This document shows positions 21,460 to 34,955 of a stretch of 64,000 nucleotides of DNA, one piece after another. The position numbers were made by a program, and so were the translations under genes. How positions within the stretch are numbered: position 1 is the stretch's first letter; every line of letters starts with the position of its first letter. Below the pieces are notes generated by a model. The model was not told where the DNA came from, searched no databases, and saw only the letters and a program-made list of their open reading frames with translations. This DNA is from Misgurnus anguillicaudatus (taxonomy: Eukaryota; Chordata; Actinopteri; Cypriniformes; Cobitidae). The stretch is taken from contig NC_073352.2 in the NCBI RefSeq assembly GCF_027580225.2, positions 2,916,501-2,980,500 of the forward strand, written 5' to 3'.

Positions 21460-24180
21460 CTTTAAAGCAGGCGCGGAGCTATGGGCCCAGATTGACAGCT
21501 GGCCCGCCCAATCAGAAAAGTAAAAAATACTACTCTGTATAGTTAGACATGTATACTACTTTATGTGGTGTAATTTATCTATTGCATGTTATGTTAAAAA
21601 CAGTAAAATTATAAGTAAGCCTGAAAACTATTTAAAAACTATTAAAGCAGTTGAATGTTGCGTTATAATGAAATATTCCCGAGCAGCTTTCAGCCATGAT
21701 CACTTTGAGAACTTTTTTTGCAAGCAAGTAGAAAACGTATTTTGAATAACAACACGTTATAAATATGTGCTGCGCGCTTTCCTCTCAATAACATAAACAC
21801 ACAACAAATATGACAGCGGGGTAAAAAATAGAAAGAAAACATCTGATCATAGTGATGTTGTTTGATATAGCGATATAGCAGCACTATAAGTCACGCCCAG
21901 TGGCGGTTCTAGACAAATTTCACTAGGGGGGCCAAGGAGGGGCCAGTGTTTTACCAGAGGGGCACATAAAAAAACTGCAAGAAATTATATTTAAAGATTA
22001 TAGAGGCGGTTACAGGAATTAGTTTAAGACAGGACTAGGCCTTAGTTTAATTAGGAAATATAACTAGTTTTAACAAACATGCCTTAATACATTACTTGTG
22101 TGCATTTTGAAGCAAAACAAAGGGCACTGATGTATTTTAAGATATGGCATTGCAAGTTGTTTTCAGTTTGGACAGCTCTTATATTTATTTTAGTCTAGGA
22201 CTAGTCTAATCCCTTTCCGGGAAACTGCCCCATAAACTTTATCTTACTTTACAATCATATAAATCTTTATTTAATACAAGAGTGAGTGCAGGTGCAAAAT
22301 GGGAGCTTGGCTCTTTTCTAAAGCCCCCCAACCGAAAATCATGCCAGCCTACTCAATAAACTTTATGAAATGCAAACTTTTACAAAGACATACGTTTGTT
22401 TTAGTTTACATATAAACACACATTGCTAGACAGTTAGGGACCACAATCTAATCAGTATTTAAAATAATATTTATTTTAAACTGTAAACATTTTTATATGA
22501 CAAATTTAATTATATTCCTCCACTTTTATGCACGTGTATGTAAGAGCATAATTACAGCGCTTTTTACTAGGTGTAAACTTTAAAAAGTTAGCGAGATGTT
22601 GGTTTTGCCGGTTGTTGATGAGTAACAGCAGTAAATGATCACAACGCGCTTATGCAGCCACGTCACAGGAGAACAAGTGAACAGTGTTCCAATGTCAAGT
22701 GAGCTAGAGTTCTTACCAGTGCCCAAACCTGCATACACATTCTCAACATCGGAAAATTGGGAAAGAATTGAGACACTGGCTGAGCAGCACCCAGCACCCG
22801 CAGCCTGCTACAGTGGTTGGGTGCGCCGCTCTAATTTGCCCGTTAAGAACGTTGTGCGTCGGATTAGTTCCGCTTTTGGCGCTCGCGTGTAAAATCAAAA
22901 TAAATGTATACTTTTTTATTTGGTCAGCACGGGGTGGCCACATGGGTGGCCAGGGACTTGTCTACAGAGGCACGGGCCACCCTTGGCCTCCGTGTAGAAC
23001 CGCCACTGGTCACGCCACGTTTATTGCTACACTTTATACAATATAGCCTATTGCTTTTAAGCAACAAATAGCCTATCATAACAACCTATAAGCCTTCTGT
23101 GTAATTGAGACATTAATTTAAGAAATGCATTAAAGCAGAAAGACGTAGGCTGCGGAAATATAGTGGGTTCACTTCAATCCACACCACAGACGTTCTTGGT
23201 TTGCTTCCTATTTATTAAATCGAGGCAATTGTTTGATCAAACATTGATTAATATTAAGATACAATTTATACAAAACGAAATTCACTTTAAAGAAAGTCTT
23301 TCTACAAAACAAACCTCGCAAAATCGCTTGCCCGACGTCCATTACGGGCTATGGCGAATTCCTGTCGGGCTAAAAAAAAATGATGCGCCTTGGCCGTCGG
23401 GCGGAGGAAAAAATATTGTAATGTGTTTGCATTCTCTCAGATTTAGTTAGGTAATTATGTTGTATGTAATTCTGCGTCATCTTGTTAGCCATTACTATCC
23501 TCACTAACAAGTGAAACTGCCAGGAAATGAAGTGAAAGCATTAAATCCATTATTCCTTTCGTTCACGTCTGATATGCGCGCTCCTCGGCTCCGCTCTTCA
23601 CGAGTAGGCTTGCTCTTGTGCTCATCAAAAAGTCTATTAAATGTTTATTTATTTGTCATTTCGTTTAACCCCAGAGTCTAACATTATTCTAGCAATTCCG
23701 TTTTTCTTTCTTTATTTAGTAAGTTAACTTAAATATGTGAGAACAAAAATATATTTTAGTGATTTGCATGAAGAGAATATGATGTTAGAAGCTTCATTTT
23801 AAGCATTTAGTAGCCGTATTTATTTAAACACTTTAATAGGTTATTTAAAAAAGTATAAGGTTTTTTTGGGATCATTTATATTTCCTGTCACTGTGTGCAG
23901 GTTCTTTTTTGTAGGCTATGAGAGCCCAATATTTTTTTTACCAAAAAGGCTTAATAAATGTCACGTTGCATTACAATTTAAAGTATCAATAATGTCAAAA
24001 ATGTGACGTGCAGTTCGGGTGTGTGTGTATGCTGTTTAAAATAGTGTTCTGAAGTTTTGACGAATTTTATAGACTTGTTATAGTTTCTTATTCAAAAGTG
24101 ACACCCATAGATTCAGGCCCACCCGGACTTAATCCATGCCCATCCATATGTCACGTTCTGCATCCGCCACTGCTTTAAAG
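21460..24180. mobile_element. hAT element interrupted by another hAT
   Basis: Body 21468-24172 (2705 bp) with the perfect 8-bp duplication ctttaaag at 21460-21467 and 24173-24180. The left end is CAGGCGCGGAGCTATGGGCC; the reverse complement of the right end is CAGTGGCGGATGCAGAACG, so the terminal similarity is short. Subtracting the nested element leaves about 1.6 kb with no transposase frame. Confidence 0.82.
21890..23016. mobile_element. Nested non-autonomous hAT element
   Basis: Body 21898-23008 (1111 bp), perfect 8-bp duplication gtcacgcc at 21890-21897 and 23009-23016. Termini CAGTGGCGGTTCTAGAC and, as the reverse complement of the right end, CAGTGGCGGTTCTACACGG. The frame at 22635-22892 (85 residues) is open but unrecognised; it is probably not a gene. 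Confidence 0.9.
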
Positions 24181-27100
24181 TGTTAATTATTTTAAAATAC
24201 AGCTGAAGCTATGCATATTTCAAGGCTATACTGGAATTTTTCTTGCCTGTTTTAACAAAAACTAATCTTCATGTATTACTTATCTGGCTGTGCTGTGTTA
24301 TTTGTTGTATTGGGACTGTGTGTGAATCTGCTGCTGAGTGAAGCTAAATGGTTTCATACTGAATGCACTGTTGAGTACCACATGCTATTCTTTAAAGCCT
24401 TTGAAAGCATAAACTCAACTTCTCTGGGGTACTGAAGTATTTTTTAAATATTAAATTATATATAAAGCTTTGAAAAACAACAGAATGGCACCAGATCCAA
24501 AATGAAAAGAGTCAGTTACCTTACATTGTTTTAATGGTTAACCTACTACTGTTGCCTGTGTCAGAAACAGATGCTAGAACATTTACTACAATGATTTTAG
24601 CTCGTTTTTAAGGAGTAAAACTGGCAATGAACAGCCTACACTAGGGGTCTTCAACTATACAATTAGTTGCATAGCTTTCAGCTTTGTGCACACAAACCGA
24701 TAAAAGTCGTTTACGTTTGAATTGATGAGCTATGTACAGATGCATCTGATAGACACTTGTAGCGCCCAATAAATGGCTCTGGGCATCCGTAAACCACGCC
24801 TCGAGAAAATGAGAAAATGAGCATATGGTTCCCAGACCACGTCTCATTCTCTAGTGCCAACATAAGAGAGAGGCCATTTCATTTTCTTAAACAAGAAATG
24901 ATTAATATTTTTTTTTAGTTTTGATTGGAGCACACTGAAGTACATCACTTCCGGTCAGCATGTCACATGTGGTGAAGTCGCACAAGTTGGATTGGATCAA
25001 ATTAGATCCGATAATTACGCACCTGCAGATGTTTGGCACCGCAGGCAGGATAGTGGAAAGGTAAAACTAACCACGCTGATTTTAAATCAGACGGTCAAAG
25101 ATGACCAGCGGGCCGAATAAGGATGATTGCAGGGCCACCATATAAATGAAATATAAAATATCTATATTATAGAGATAGCCAAGCACTTGAGTTGTTGTGT
25201 TTACTGAGCATGAACTATGGCACAAATGCTTGCAAAAGCACAAAATGCCTGTATTTCCTTCTACTTTTCAATTTTATTTTCTCTGAGCCAGCACATACAT
25301 CTCCAACTCTTCAAAGCATCATTAAAAATAGGCTTCTATGAAGGCTGTGAACAAAACTATTTAAAATCATAAATAAACACTTTTTAGCAAAAATATTGCC
25401 ACACTTAATAAAATATAAATAAAGTGGAAAGATGCAGTAAAGTACAAAATATTTTAGAAAACTAGTCGTACTCGTCTACACTACAGTTTCCTGTTTTTAA
25501 AGCACAAGGCCTTTAATGTTTAATCATTCATCAGCTGGAAATAGTCCTTCTTTATTGGTACAGATGCGGTGTGGACTCCTCTATTCTTGTTTAAACTTCA
25601 CATTGGTTATCATTTATGGTGTGAAAAGGCCTACTTTATTGAAATACAATTACAATTGACAATTCTACATGCTGATCTTCAGTCTTCCTCAATTTTAAAG
25701 CTTCCAAAAGGTTTTTATTTCAAGTATTTTCTATTTAGCCTTGAGCCAAGTGAGAAACATTTCCTATTAGAAGTAGAAGATCCTTTTGTGATACCAAGTG
25801 CATGTGAAAATGCTGTTCAACAGACCATACAGACTGTCATGTGATTTACTGTCATGCTGTGATGTTATAAGAAACATAGAAAGGTCCATTTATGTAACAA
25901 TTAATAACAAAATATCCATTAGGTGTGACAATACCTAGCAGTACATGACTCTGCTTAAATAAATTGGTCAAAATGTCTCAAGATATCGCCCTTTCATGGC
26001 AGGATGAAACAAAGTCCAGTACTTTATAACACGAGAGACCAGCAGAGATTTGGGACAAATTGGTGTAGAACACAGGAGAGCTGCGGCTCGTCACTCCGAC
26101 TGAAAGGATTTCCACTCGCGGAGAGCTCACAGAACACTTTAAAGGTCCTGTGGGATAACAGCACTTTTAAAAAGACAAACCCAAAGAGGCCTCAAGACTG
26201 TGAAGTGAGCCATCTGAACAGAGATGTAATCTAAATGAAAGGGAATTCTCTTACTTCTAGCTCTTCCCACATGTCCATTATTCAAGAGGTTTTCCTTCAC
26301 AGACACACACATTTACAGTACACCGTACAAGGTGCACTGATGTATTGGTTGACAATATTTATTGACCGATTTTTGATTAATTTGCATAAAAACATTTGCA
26401 TACTGGCTATATAACATCAAAAATGCCAATAAAACAAACTGATTTTACTAATGTTTTCACGTCTGAAGCAGGAAACCTGCTGAAACCTGAGCACTCTATA
26501 ACATTATTGTAATCTCTATATATGTACAGACATGTATGCGTAATATATCCATACATGTATACATTTTAATGAGGCATTACAGGGGGCACTGCAGAGCCTT
26601 CCTGCCATGCCCCTGTGCCAACCTTTGACTGAGCCTAATGGCCAACAAGAGTATTTGAGCATGTTAAGGGCCCAAAAATGTAAAAATAAAACAATAGGGC
26701 TCTTTGCACTTTCAGTGCATAAATATGAATGCATAAAAACAGCAATAGTAAGAATATCTGCAAGGATTCATGTTCTGTTCAGTTCAATGGCATTGTACTT
26801 GTCTGTACTGGTCTCCAAAGACCACTGTTATAAAAACATGCATTTACTGTTCAACTAAACAGCACACTGAAATAATAGCATTTTGAGAAGAACATTGGGA
26901 AAAACACTTTTGGGAAATTAATGAAAGATGCTGCTCGGAAAACAGCTTTTAAACCCAAATTAAACACAGACAGGTCACAGTTTTTAAGATTACAAAATAA
27001 TGTGCTGAGAGATTGAGATAAAGAGTGAGAAAGACTTAAAAACCCAAAACCAATTTCACTGTAATTGATAAGGTTAATAGAAAGTCCAGTTTGATTTGAA

Positions 27101-27900
27101 AGAATTTAAAGTGATTGAAAAAACTCCATTAAGTCTTTTTGAATGACACTGGCACACTAAATGAATTTCAAAGAGTTGCCTTATTTAACTCTCATTAAAT
27201 TTAACACAAAGTCATCTTATGATCCATGTGTATAGTACATACTACAATTAACATGCATGGAATGTGAAAATACTCCAGTGATACATTTACTAAAAGCCAA
27301 AGCCAAGCTTTGTATAGACTAGATACAATGTTCCTTAAAAAAGAAAAATGCAATGTTGTGCAATAGCTAATACAATCTACCAGTTAATTACCTGGGTGAT
27401 TTCCTCAAGACCTTGGAAGTTGGCCATAATAATGGCAATTTTCCAAACTGGTGATTCTTCAGAGGAGCAATTACAGCGCAGGCTCATAAGTGTACAACCC
27501 TTTGTGTCGAAGGTCATTGAAAGATGCGTCTTATTAGATAAAGCTCAATGCAGTTTGGCTTTACATCTTTAAATCAGCAGAAATCAGCAGAAACTGCTTC
27601 TTTTTAGAGAGGGTTAACTGTAAATTGCAGCCTGTAGATTTATTGTAAATCTGTCGGCCTTCAACTGTTCCTATGGCAATTACTGCAAGTGAACAGAATC
27701 TATTGGAGAGCGCAGAGAATAAAGGTGAATAAAGAACCATTCGTGGCTCCTGGTTGTGATGTGGGGATACCCTAACAGGACCCTCTTATATTCTGTGGGT
27801 TTATACTAATAATGAATAACCACAGTCTGCAAGCAGATGGTTTATGTGTATGAACTAACTGACTAAACAAACAGTTATGGTATGTCTTTATTGAGAGACT
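24181..27900. other. Long intron stretch, little recognised
   Basis: No convincing coding sequence. About 24935-25065 (cattcacttccggtcagcatg-type text, gtcgcacaagtt) resembles 36645-36735 inside the Harbinger-like element and is probably a relic of the same family. 27340-27620 is less AT-rich and has homeodomain-type TTAATTA sites, giving it the look of conserved noncoding DNA, but this is impression only. Confidence 0.4.
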
Positions 27901-28662
27901 TTAAAGGTGCAGTGTGTAAATTTTAGAAAGATCTTTTGACAGCAATGCAATATAATGTAGATAACTATATTATCAGTGGTGTATAAAGACCTTATATAAT
28001 GAACTTTTTTTTATTAAGTTAGAATGAGCCGTTTTATCTACATGCACCGCGCGTCTCCCTACATCTAATCCGCCATTTTGCAGCGCCATGATTCTACAGT
28101 AGCCCTAAAAGGACAAATTGCTCTACAGAGCGCGTTTGTCACTATGTTGTCTCAGATGATGACATGTCTGTCCTGTGATGGCTATCGTAGCATCTCTATA
28201 GCTGTGTCCCAATTCAAGGGCTGCGACCTTTTAAGCATGGGACCTTAAAGATGAGCACTCGGTCTTTCAAGGTGGCAGCCTCAGAAGTTCGCGAAGAGAA
28301 CTGAAATGAGACGGTCTAACCTTCGGACGACCCATAATTGGCATCACCTGCTGCACGCGCCTGTCGGCAGGACATAGCGAAAACGTTTCTGACTTATTAA
28401 AATAAATAAAAAATCAGAAAAATATTAATTTAGTTTAGAAAATATGACACGTTGATGTAGATTAAACTATTCAACAGTATATTAAATTAATCAACCTTAG
28501 AAATATATGCATCATAAAAATAATAATATTAACACAAAACAGTACTTATAATACTAAAACAGTGACAAGAATTGGGACACAGCTTATGTGCTTCGAAAGG
28601 GAGAGGTGCAATTCGCAACCTCACCACTAGATGCCGCTAAAATCTACACACTGCAACTTTAA
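27901..28662. mobile_element. TTAA-flanked MITE
   Basis: TTAA at 27901-27904 and 28659-28662; body 27905-28658. Ends are AGGTGCAGTGTGTAAATTTTAG on the left, with AGTTGCAGTGTGTAGATTT as the reverse complement of the right. A second inverted-repeat element lies inside at 28200-28584. Confidence 0.8.
28200..28584. mobile_element. Nested MITE with AGCTGTGTCCCAATTC ends
   Basis: The 16-bp sequence AGCTGTGTCCCAATTC at 28200-28215 is perfectly inverted at 28569-28584. The flanking bases tat on each side may be a 3-bp target duplication. No coding content. Confidence 0.8.
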
Positions 28663-28803
28663 CTAATACATTTACAATACATTAAAAAAGCGTTTGCTAC
28701 AATGTACGAATGATTGCATAGATATGCATTCCAAATCTATGATAATTTCATATTTGACAGTTGAATTTGTACAGAGAGTAATGAGTTATGTCACCTCTAT
28801 CAT

Positions 28804-29480
28804 TAGCTGGATTTCCATCACCCCGATTTTATGCGCATTTTGAAGTATCGCATAAGAAACGTAGCGAACATTAAACCCATGTGACTGGCGGTCTAGCTGT
28901 ATCAGCTGATGTTGTCTTTACTACTGTATATGGGGCTTGACGTCGTCGTAATGCCCTTGCTGTTAGTGCCTGCATCTAAAACTCTTCATTTCTTCTTCTG
29001 TGGATAACATTCAGTTTGGCAAGTACAAGCTGCACTGCTAGTTTATTTATAACTTGCCAAATCGTAACTAAATGCAGTCCTGTCTGCATTTCCTAAGCGT
29101 GCCTTGTTTTATTTACTGTTTGTTAGTACCGTCATTCACTCAAACAGTTTGATGGAAACACACCTTATTAAAGGCGGAGTCCAAGATGTTTGAAAAACGC
29201 TTTGGAAAAGGAGACGGGCCGACTACCAAAACACACTTATAGCCAATCAGCAGTAAGGAGCTTGTCTACTAACCGACATCCTTGCCGGGTTGCGTATGTG
29301 TGGGGCGGGTCTATCAACCGAAGGTCCAGATTCTATTGGGGTAGGGGCGTGTTTGTTTAGGTGATTTCAAATATCAACATTGGCTTTCAAACATCGTGGA
29401 CTCCGCCTTTAACATTGGTTTATTTTTATTTTTTGCGAACTTAAAAAAAATTTCTTCACGTTTGAATGGAAACCCCGCTA
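28804..29480. mobile_element. DNA transposon with TAGC-GG-TTTCCAT ends
   Basis: The left end TAGCTGGATTTCCATCA and the reverse complement of the right end TAGCGGGGTTTCCATTCA pair imperfectly. The interior has atgcgcattttgaagtatcg and is split by a later TTAA-flanked MITE at 29172-29408. The target duplication is not clear. Confidence 0.65.
29168..29412. mobile_element. TTAA-flanked MITE nested in the preceding element
   Basis: TTAA at 29168-29171 and 29409-29412; body 29172-29408 (237 bp). AGGCGGAGTCCAAGATGTTT is inverted at the right end (aaacatcgtggactccgcct) with one difference. Confidence 0.85.
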
Positions 29481-32400
29481 CTGTAACCCCTACAAATGAG
29501 AGGCTAATTGCTTTTATAAATCAGTGTCAAGAGGAAAATGCCAAAGGATGCCAATGTCAAATGTTATTATTTAAAATTCTGCAAACCAATAAGATACAAA
29601 TGAATTGATGTGCAGTAAAAGAGGTGTGTAGTATATCAGCATTTAACAATAGCAGAATTTAAAGTCTAAACATTTCATTAAAATCACGAATGGCAATAAA
29701 TTTAGCAAATAACTGGTATGAAGAAAACAAAGTGTCTGTCTCAAATGTCTTTGTTGTAGTTTCTCTTTAGGGGCGGTGAGAGGAAAGTTTTGTCAGAGCA
29801 GACAAAGAGAACATCAATCAGGTGTTGTTTTGTCTGCATGTTTCCAGCTGTGTGCTGATGGCATTGGACGGTGATAAATTGTGTTACCTTGTCGCCTGCA
29901 GAGGGGGTTTACGCTCATTACATTAACCGCTTTACACGAGCTCATCTGATCAAGAACACTTTTCACTGGAGGACCAGAACAAATGACTCGAAGCACCAGA
30001 GAGACACAATTTAGCATCAAGATTGTCTTTTAGATGTTTTACAACCTCACATACATTAAAACACATCACAATACCTAAACGGTAAAATGGTTCTTTGCGT
30101 ATGTAGATAAATGCAATATTTAAATGACTTTCAACAGAAAGTGTTCGGTTAAGTCTAAGAAAATATTTTAACACAACACACACTTCAATGCTTTAAAATA
30201 GTTTTGAAAACACAGTAACAAAAATCTGTGTATGTTTTGTTATAAAGGGTATAACCGGTCTGTATCAACAATGCATAGAGTTATGGTCATACAGTGTTTT
30301 GTTAATGGACTATGATGAACCCTAAACTATGGAGCACCTTTACTTAACGTTTTATCTGCCATCATTTAAATAATTAGATCTATTCAAAAAAATTATTATT
30401 TTGTTACAGTGTAAAATTTAGACTGAATGTGACCTTAAGAGGAGCAGGGAGGGACGTGAAATGATGTATGTGTAGTAGAAGTGCGTGTCATGTTCAACTT
30501 TATATCAGAAAATTAAAAGTGAAATTATTTTAGATTAGCAGCTAATTTCTTTCTGTCAGTAAGTGAAAAATGAGACGCTCGTGTAGCCATTAGAGCTGTT
30601 TTATCAGCACACTGCAGTCTGTGTGGAAGGAAATGACTCTTATTATTAGCTTCTGATCAAATGTTTAATGCACGTATGGCTTCTTTAGCACTGGTAACCC
30701 TGAGGCCGCTTGCACCAGCTGGCCTTAGCTACATTCAGCTTTGTTAAAAAATATTTATGTTACCTGTTGCACCATCTAAAACTTTGTGCAGGAACAGCAA
30801 CGCTAAGTGTAGATAATGTGCATTCCTACTTATATGTTTTCTAACAATGAGATAACATTTGCACTATGGTTACAAACTTAAATTCTGCCTCCAGCTATGA
30901 TGACAAATGTTAGCTGTTCCCGTTCTCCCACCCATGCACACACTTACCATCAAAAACAATCGAAACATTAACTGAGTGAAAGCACTTTCCCATTTGCACA
31001 AACAGTAATAATTTGCTGATTAATTTGAACAATTCTGAATTAAAATGAAATTAAACCTTTTAATAAGTTCTCTACTCTTTCCCGAGGCAATCTTCCAATC
31101 TCTCTGATGAAGCCAATACAGAAGTGACTTTAACTGCAATTCATCGACTGGCCACCAGAGGCTCCAAAAGGAAGTAAATTCCCATAGACCTCCATGTGAA
31201 AATGCCCAACTTTACCGTAGAACATAATATGTTTAGAACCTGGTACAAAAATAGTTTTTGGTCTGTATAGCACATTTTCCCTTCATGACAACTGTGAAGT
31301 GGGTGGATTTTTTTGCAACTCATCCATTTAAATTATATTAAGCCTTAAACTTTTGCATAATTAAGGGCGTGTCCACTTGAGTGATGGTTGAACAGCCACT
31401 GCCGTCACTAGAGTCAAGCTGGGGGGGGGGTTTCAGCAACCAGCAAACTCAGCTTCACCCACGTCCTGCCCATTTACCCATTTTCAGGTATCTGATGCGA
31501 GGTGACATGCGGGCAAGATGGCGACAACAGGCACCGCCTACTTTAAGCTTCAATAACGATCTTCAGAAACCTATGGGTGACGTCACGGACACTATGTCCA
31601 TCTTTTTTACAGTCTATGCTCTTTCCTCATTAATATCTAATGAGGATATATTAGAATTTATTCATGCGGTCTCTCATTTTTTTCACATCTGAAAGCCCAC
31701 TGATCTAATAGCCAGTGTAGACATGTCAATTTCTCATTGATTTAATTACTTTAATTTGTCCATAAAAATAACAAGACTTTATACTTTACGCCTACCTTTG
31801 ACTAGGTATAATATTTACTCTTAGATTTGCGCTAGTATCAAACTTAAGGTAATAGCGATGTTTCCATGGTAGCAAATGAAAGAAAAGTTTAAGGAGATTT
31901 TGGTTTTAGTCTGATGCATTTTTATTTAAATTGCACAAAAATGAAGTGAAATGACGTGATTGAATTATGGTAACCCATGGTCAAAATTTGACCCTTGATT
32001 TAAATCATCTCCATTGACTAGTGAACACACACACACACACACCTGGAACAGCCATTCATTGTGGAGTAAATGTAGGAAAGGTGCATTGCTCAAGTTGGTT
32101 CCTGCCAGCCATGAAGATTGAACCAGTAACTTTCAGGCTACAAGTTTAACTATTAGGCAACAACTGTTTTCCACACCTGTTATTGTAAACGTTACAATAA
32201 ATATATGCAATATACAATAAAAACAAGACTTTTCCCAACTACTGTAAGTATGCATATAGATGCAGTAAAAACAACAACTGCAAATCATAGTTTTTACTCA
32301 CATGACCAACCTGGGGGGTCAAGAAAGGGGCAGATAACATTGGGCGCTCCATAGAGAGGCAGCACAGGCCAGTTCATTTTCCATCTGTTTCAAGCCATGA

Positions 32401-33577
32401 TTATTTAATAACCTCTTAACAGGAAAAAAATAAGATATAAACAAAAACTACATCCACTTTGGCTATGTTTACATGTATTTTGTGTAAAATTCCTCGCATT
32501 ATACTGCCACCAGGCTTATATTTATATTCAATTATTATATTGTTTTGTATTATAATATATTAAATCAAAGCATATTAATCTTAGTACAACTTTTTGCAAA
32601 CATTGGATTTTTACTCTTTCGCATCAATTTTTCATTTTCACATACAGTATACTGTAGTTTATACTAAATGAGACAAGGGGGAAGAGATACATTCAAGCTA
32701 TTTTAAGGCATGAAGAACATGAACTGTAGTCTCTTCTAGGTAAAGTAGCCATAACGATTGCTTCTTTGTCCTTATCTTGACGGCAAGACGATTTGCCTTA
32801 GCTCCAGTGACAGTGGGTTTACGGATGGGGTTTTATTATTGCTTGTTTCTAACAATCACATTCACAGGTTTTTGTACGTTACTAGCATTAACATTGCTTA
32901 AGAGTATGCGACTCGTAGGCCAATTCAGCTGCATAGACATTATCCCTAGACAGGTCAAAGTTTTTTTTGCCTCCCAGACCAGATTACATGCTTTAACATA
33001 AGGCAAGGTAAGTCACCTGACACCACACCTGCCAACAAATTGGCCAGAAATGTTCCCATTGCATTAACAAAAGAATGCAGCGTCTTGTTCCTTTACTGGG
33101 AAACCTGGATGTTCAGTCATGAGTTTGGTATCAGTTATTTGTTAAGTAATCACCTCAAACCAACCGAAGTGTGATGTGGTCCAAGAACAGGTTATGTACA
33201 GTTAAAAGTGTTGTTAAATTCTGCATAATAAATGATAAGGACATAAGTGTGACCCATTGATAAACAGAAGCCTTGAGAATGGGGTTATAGGTAAATTAGA
33301 TTCTAATATTTGCTGCAGGGCCGTAAATCAAATATTTTCCATAAACTACATTTATCAGACCTTTCTCCTTCACATTTAATTTTACAGTGCAGCAGAGATA
33401 TTTGAAAATCCCATTAAAACACTTTAATAGAGGTCACTTTACTGTACATACAGATAATTACATTCCTGTGCACACTCCACAGAGGTTAGGAGAGCCATTA
33501 ACTAACAACATACCAATCAAAATGCAGATTATCCTATTTAAATATGTTCTTTCTTATTTGTATCCTTCTTCTTTCCT
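29481..33577. other. Long intron stretch, mostly unrecognised
   Basis: No supported gene. About 31140-31640 contains ggaagtaaattcccatagacctccatg and cttttttacagtctatg, strings I associate with an interspersed fish repeat, but no termini were found. A (CA)n tract occupies about 32025-32042. Confidence 0.4.
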
Positions 33578-33985
33578 TTAAAGAACAACTATTGTCCTGG
33601 GATTGGTGATGTAGTAAAGACCGACATTATCATAATTCCTCTCGCTTCGGACTCACGGCCTGTAAGTTAACTCCTGTTAGCATTACATTGTGAGCGAATC
33701 TTTCAAACATGGTAAAGAGTGTCACATTTCCGGCTGACGTCAGAGGTATTCAGGCCAATCATAGCGTACAGATTAGGTGGCCAATCAGGGACACAGAGCT
33801 TTTCAGATCGATGAGTTTTGTACAAAATCAATGCGATTGAGAAAAGCAGTACATCTGCAGATACAAAAATGTAAGGTGTGGAAAAAATAATCTGTGTTTT
33901 AACCATAAACCACAAGAAGACATTATATTATACCAAATACACAAAATAACGTTGTTTTTTTAGCAATGAAATGGGTGCACTTTAA
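33578..33985 (+). mobile_element. TTAA-flanked MITE, copy 1 of an inverted pair
   Basis: TTAA at 33578-33581 and 33982-33985; body 33582-33981 (400 bp). The interior (gggattggtgatgtagtaaag, gcgaatctttcaaacatgg, cacatttccggctgacgtc, ggccaatcatagcgtac) is about 85-90 percent similar by eye to the reverse complement of 59760-60095. Confidence 0.8.
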
Positions 33986-34579
33986 CAATAATGCAAAGTT
34001 CTGAGACTAACTACATAAATCATGATACAGTTGTGCCGTTAGATGATACTATTGTCTATTGACAATAGTCAGACATGTGGCTGATAGGGGGCCTTCATCG
34101 TGATAGTTGGCATGTTTGCCCATTGTTTTAAATGATTATTATTATTAACATAGTTTCACATTAACATGCGCATTGTGTGCTTTTCCACACATGAAAGCAC
34201 CTTTGTGATAACTAATTCCATATTAGAAAACTGCAATACTAATTTTGCACTAGAAATGCAATCAAAATGTGTAAAAAGTGAAATTATAAAACAGCTCGTT
34301 CTGGTTCTTCATTCTGATTGGTTGAAACGCCTTCTAAGCTGTGATAAAATACCCCGTTAAACCCACGGTTCAGACCGCATCACAAGTATCACTGTTGCTG
34401 CGTACTGATTTATGAAAATAAACACCACAGTCTTTAATCATATTTTTTATTTTTCTACATTTGCACAATTATGGCGATATCCAAATAAATGTCAATAAAT
34501 ATTGTTGAGTCATTTCGTCAATAAAGAGAAAACGTTGTAACGGTGGTCGCCTTAACTCAATTTCCTTTATAAAAAAAAC
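33986..34579. other. Intron, no recognised feature
   Basis: AT-rich sequence without supported features. Confidence 0.4.
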
Positions 34580-34583
34580 TTTG

Positions 34584-34652
34584 GCCTAGGCGGGTTTCGA
34601 ACCCGGGTCCACCTCGCAGCGGCCTAAGGCACTACCGCTGCGCCACCGTTTG
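34584..34652 (-). tRNA. tRNA-like sequence (pseudo-tRNA or SINE head)
   Basis: Read on the minus strand it has an A-box-like tggcgcagcggtagtgcc and a strong B-box/T-arm, cgggttcgaaacccg (4-bp stem, 7-nt loop). These are the internal promoter elements of RNA polymerase III genes. The two outer ends do not pair into a 7-bp acceptor stem, so a functional tRNA is unlikely; a tRNA-derived SINE head or tRNA pseudogene fits better. Confidence 0.55.
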
Positions 34653-34955
34653 GTCATGTGATGTGCATCTTTCACACACCTAGGTAGACTGGCAAAGGTA
34701 ATTTTATAATATAAAAAAACAAGATGTTCGGGCGCCAGACAGGTCTCTGGGTTGTTTTTGTCTTAAATTGATATTTCCGCTATTATCCACTAGATGGCAA
34801 TCTTCCCAACTTAAACACTGACATAATCACTCGACACAACAGCGTTGTGGTGGATTTAGCGTGAGGTGTTTTGATCAGGCTCTGAATCTGATCTCTTACA
34901 AAAGTTCTTCACAAAAATGGAATTATCTCCATATCTTTAGCTGAAAATTTGAGAG

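Noticed and set aside
22635..22892. 85-residue frame inside the nested hAT
   Set aside because: No recognisable domain and located in a non-autonomous element; probably chance.
24640..25145. Possible hAT from taggggtcttcaac to gggccaccatataaatg
   Set aside because: No matching inverted terminus or 8-bp duplication found.
34584..34652. Functional tRNA gene
   Set aside because: The acceptor stem does not pair although the T-arm does; kept only as tRNA-like.
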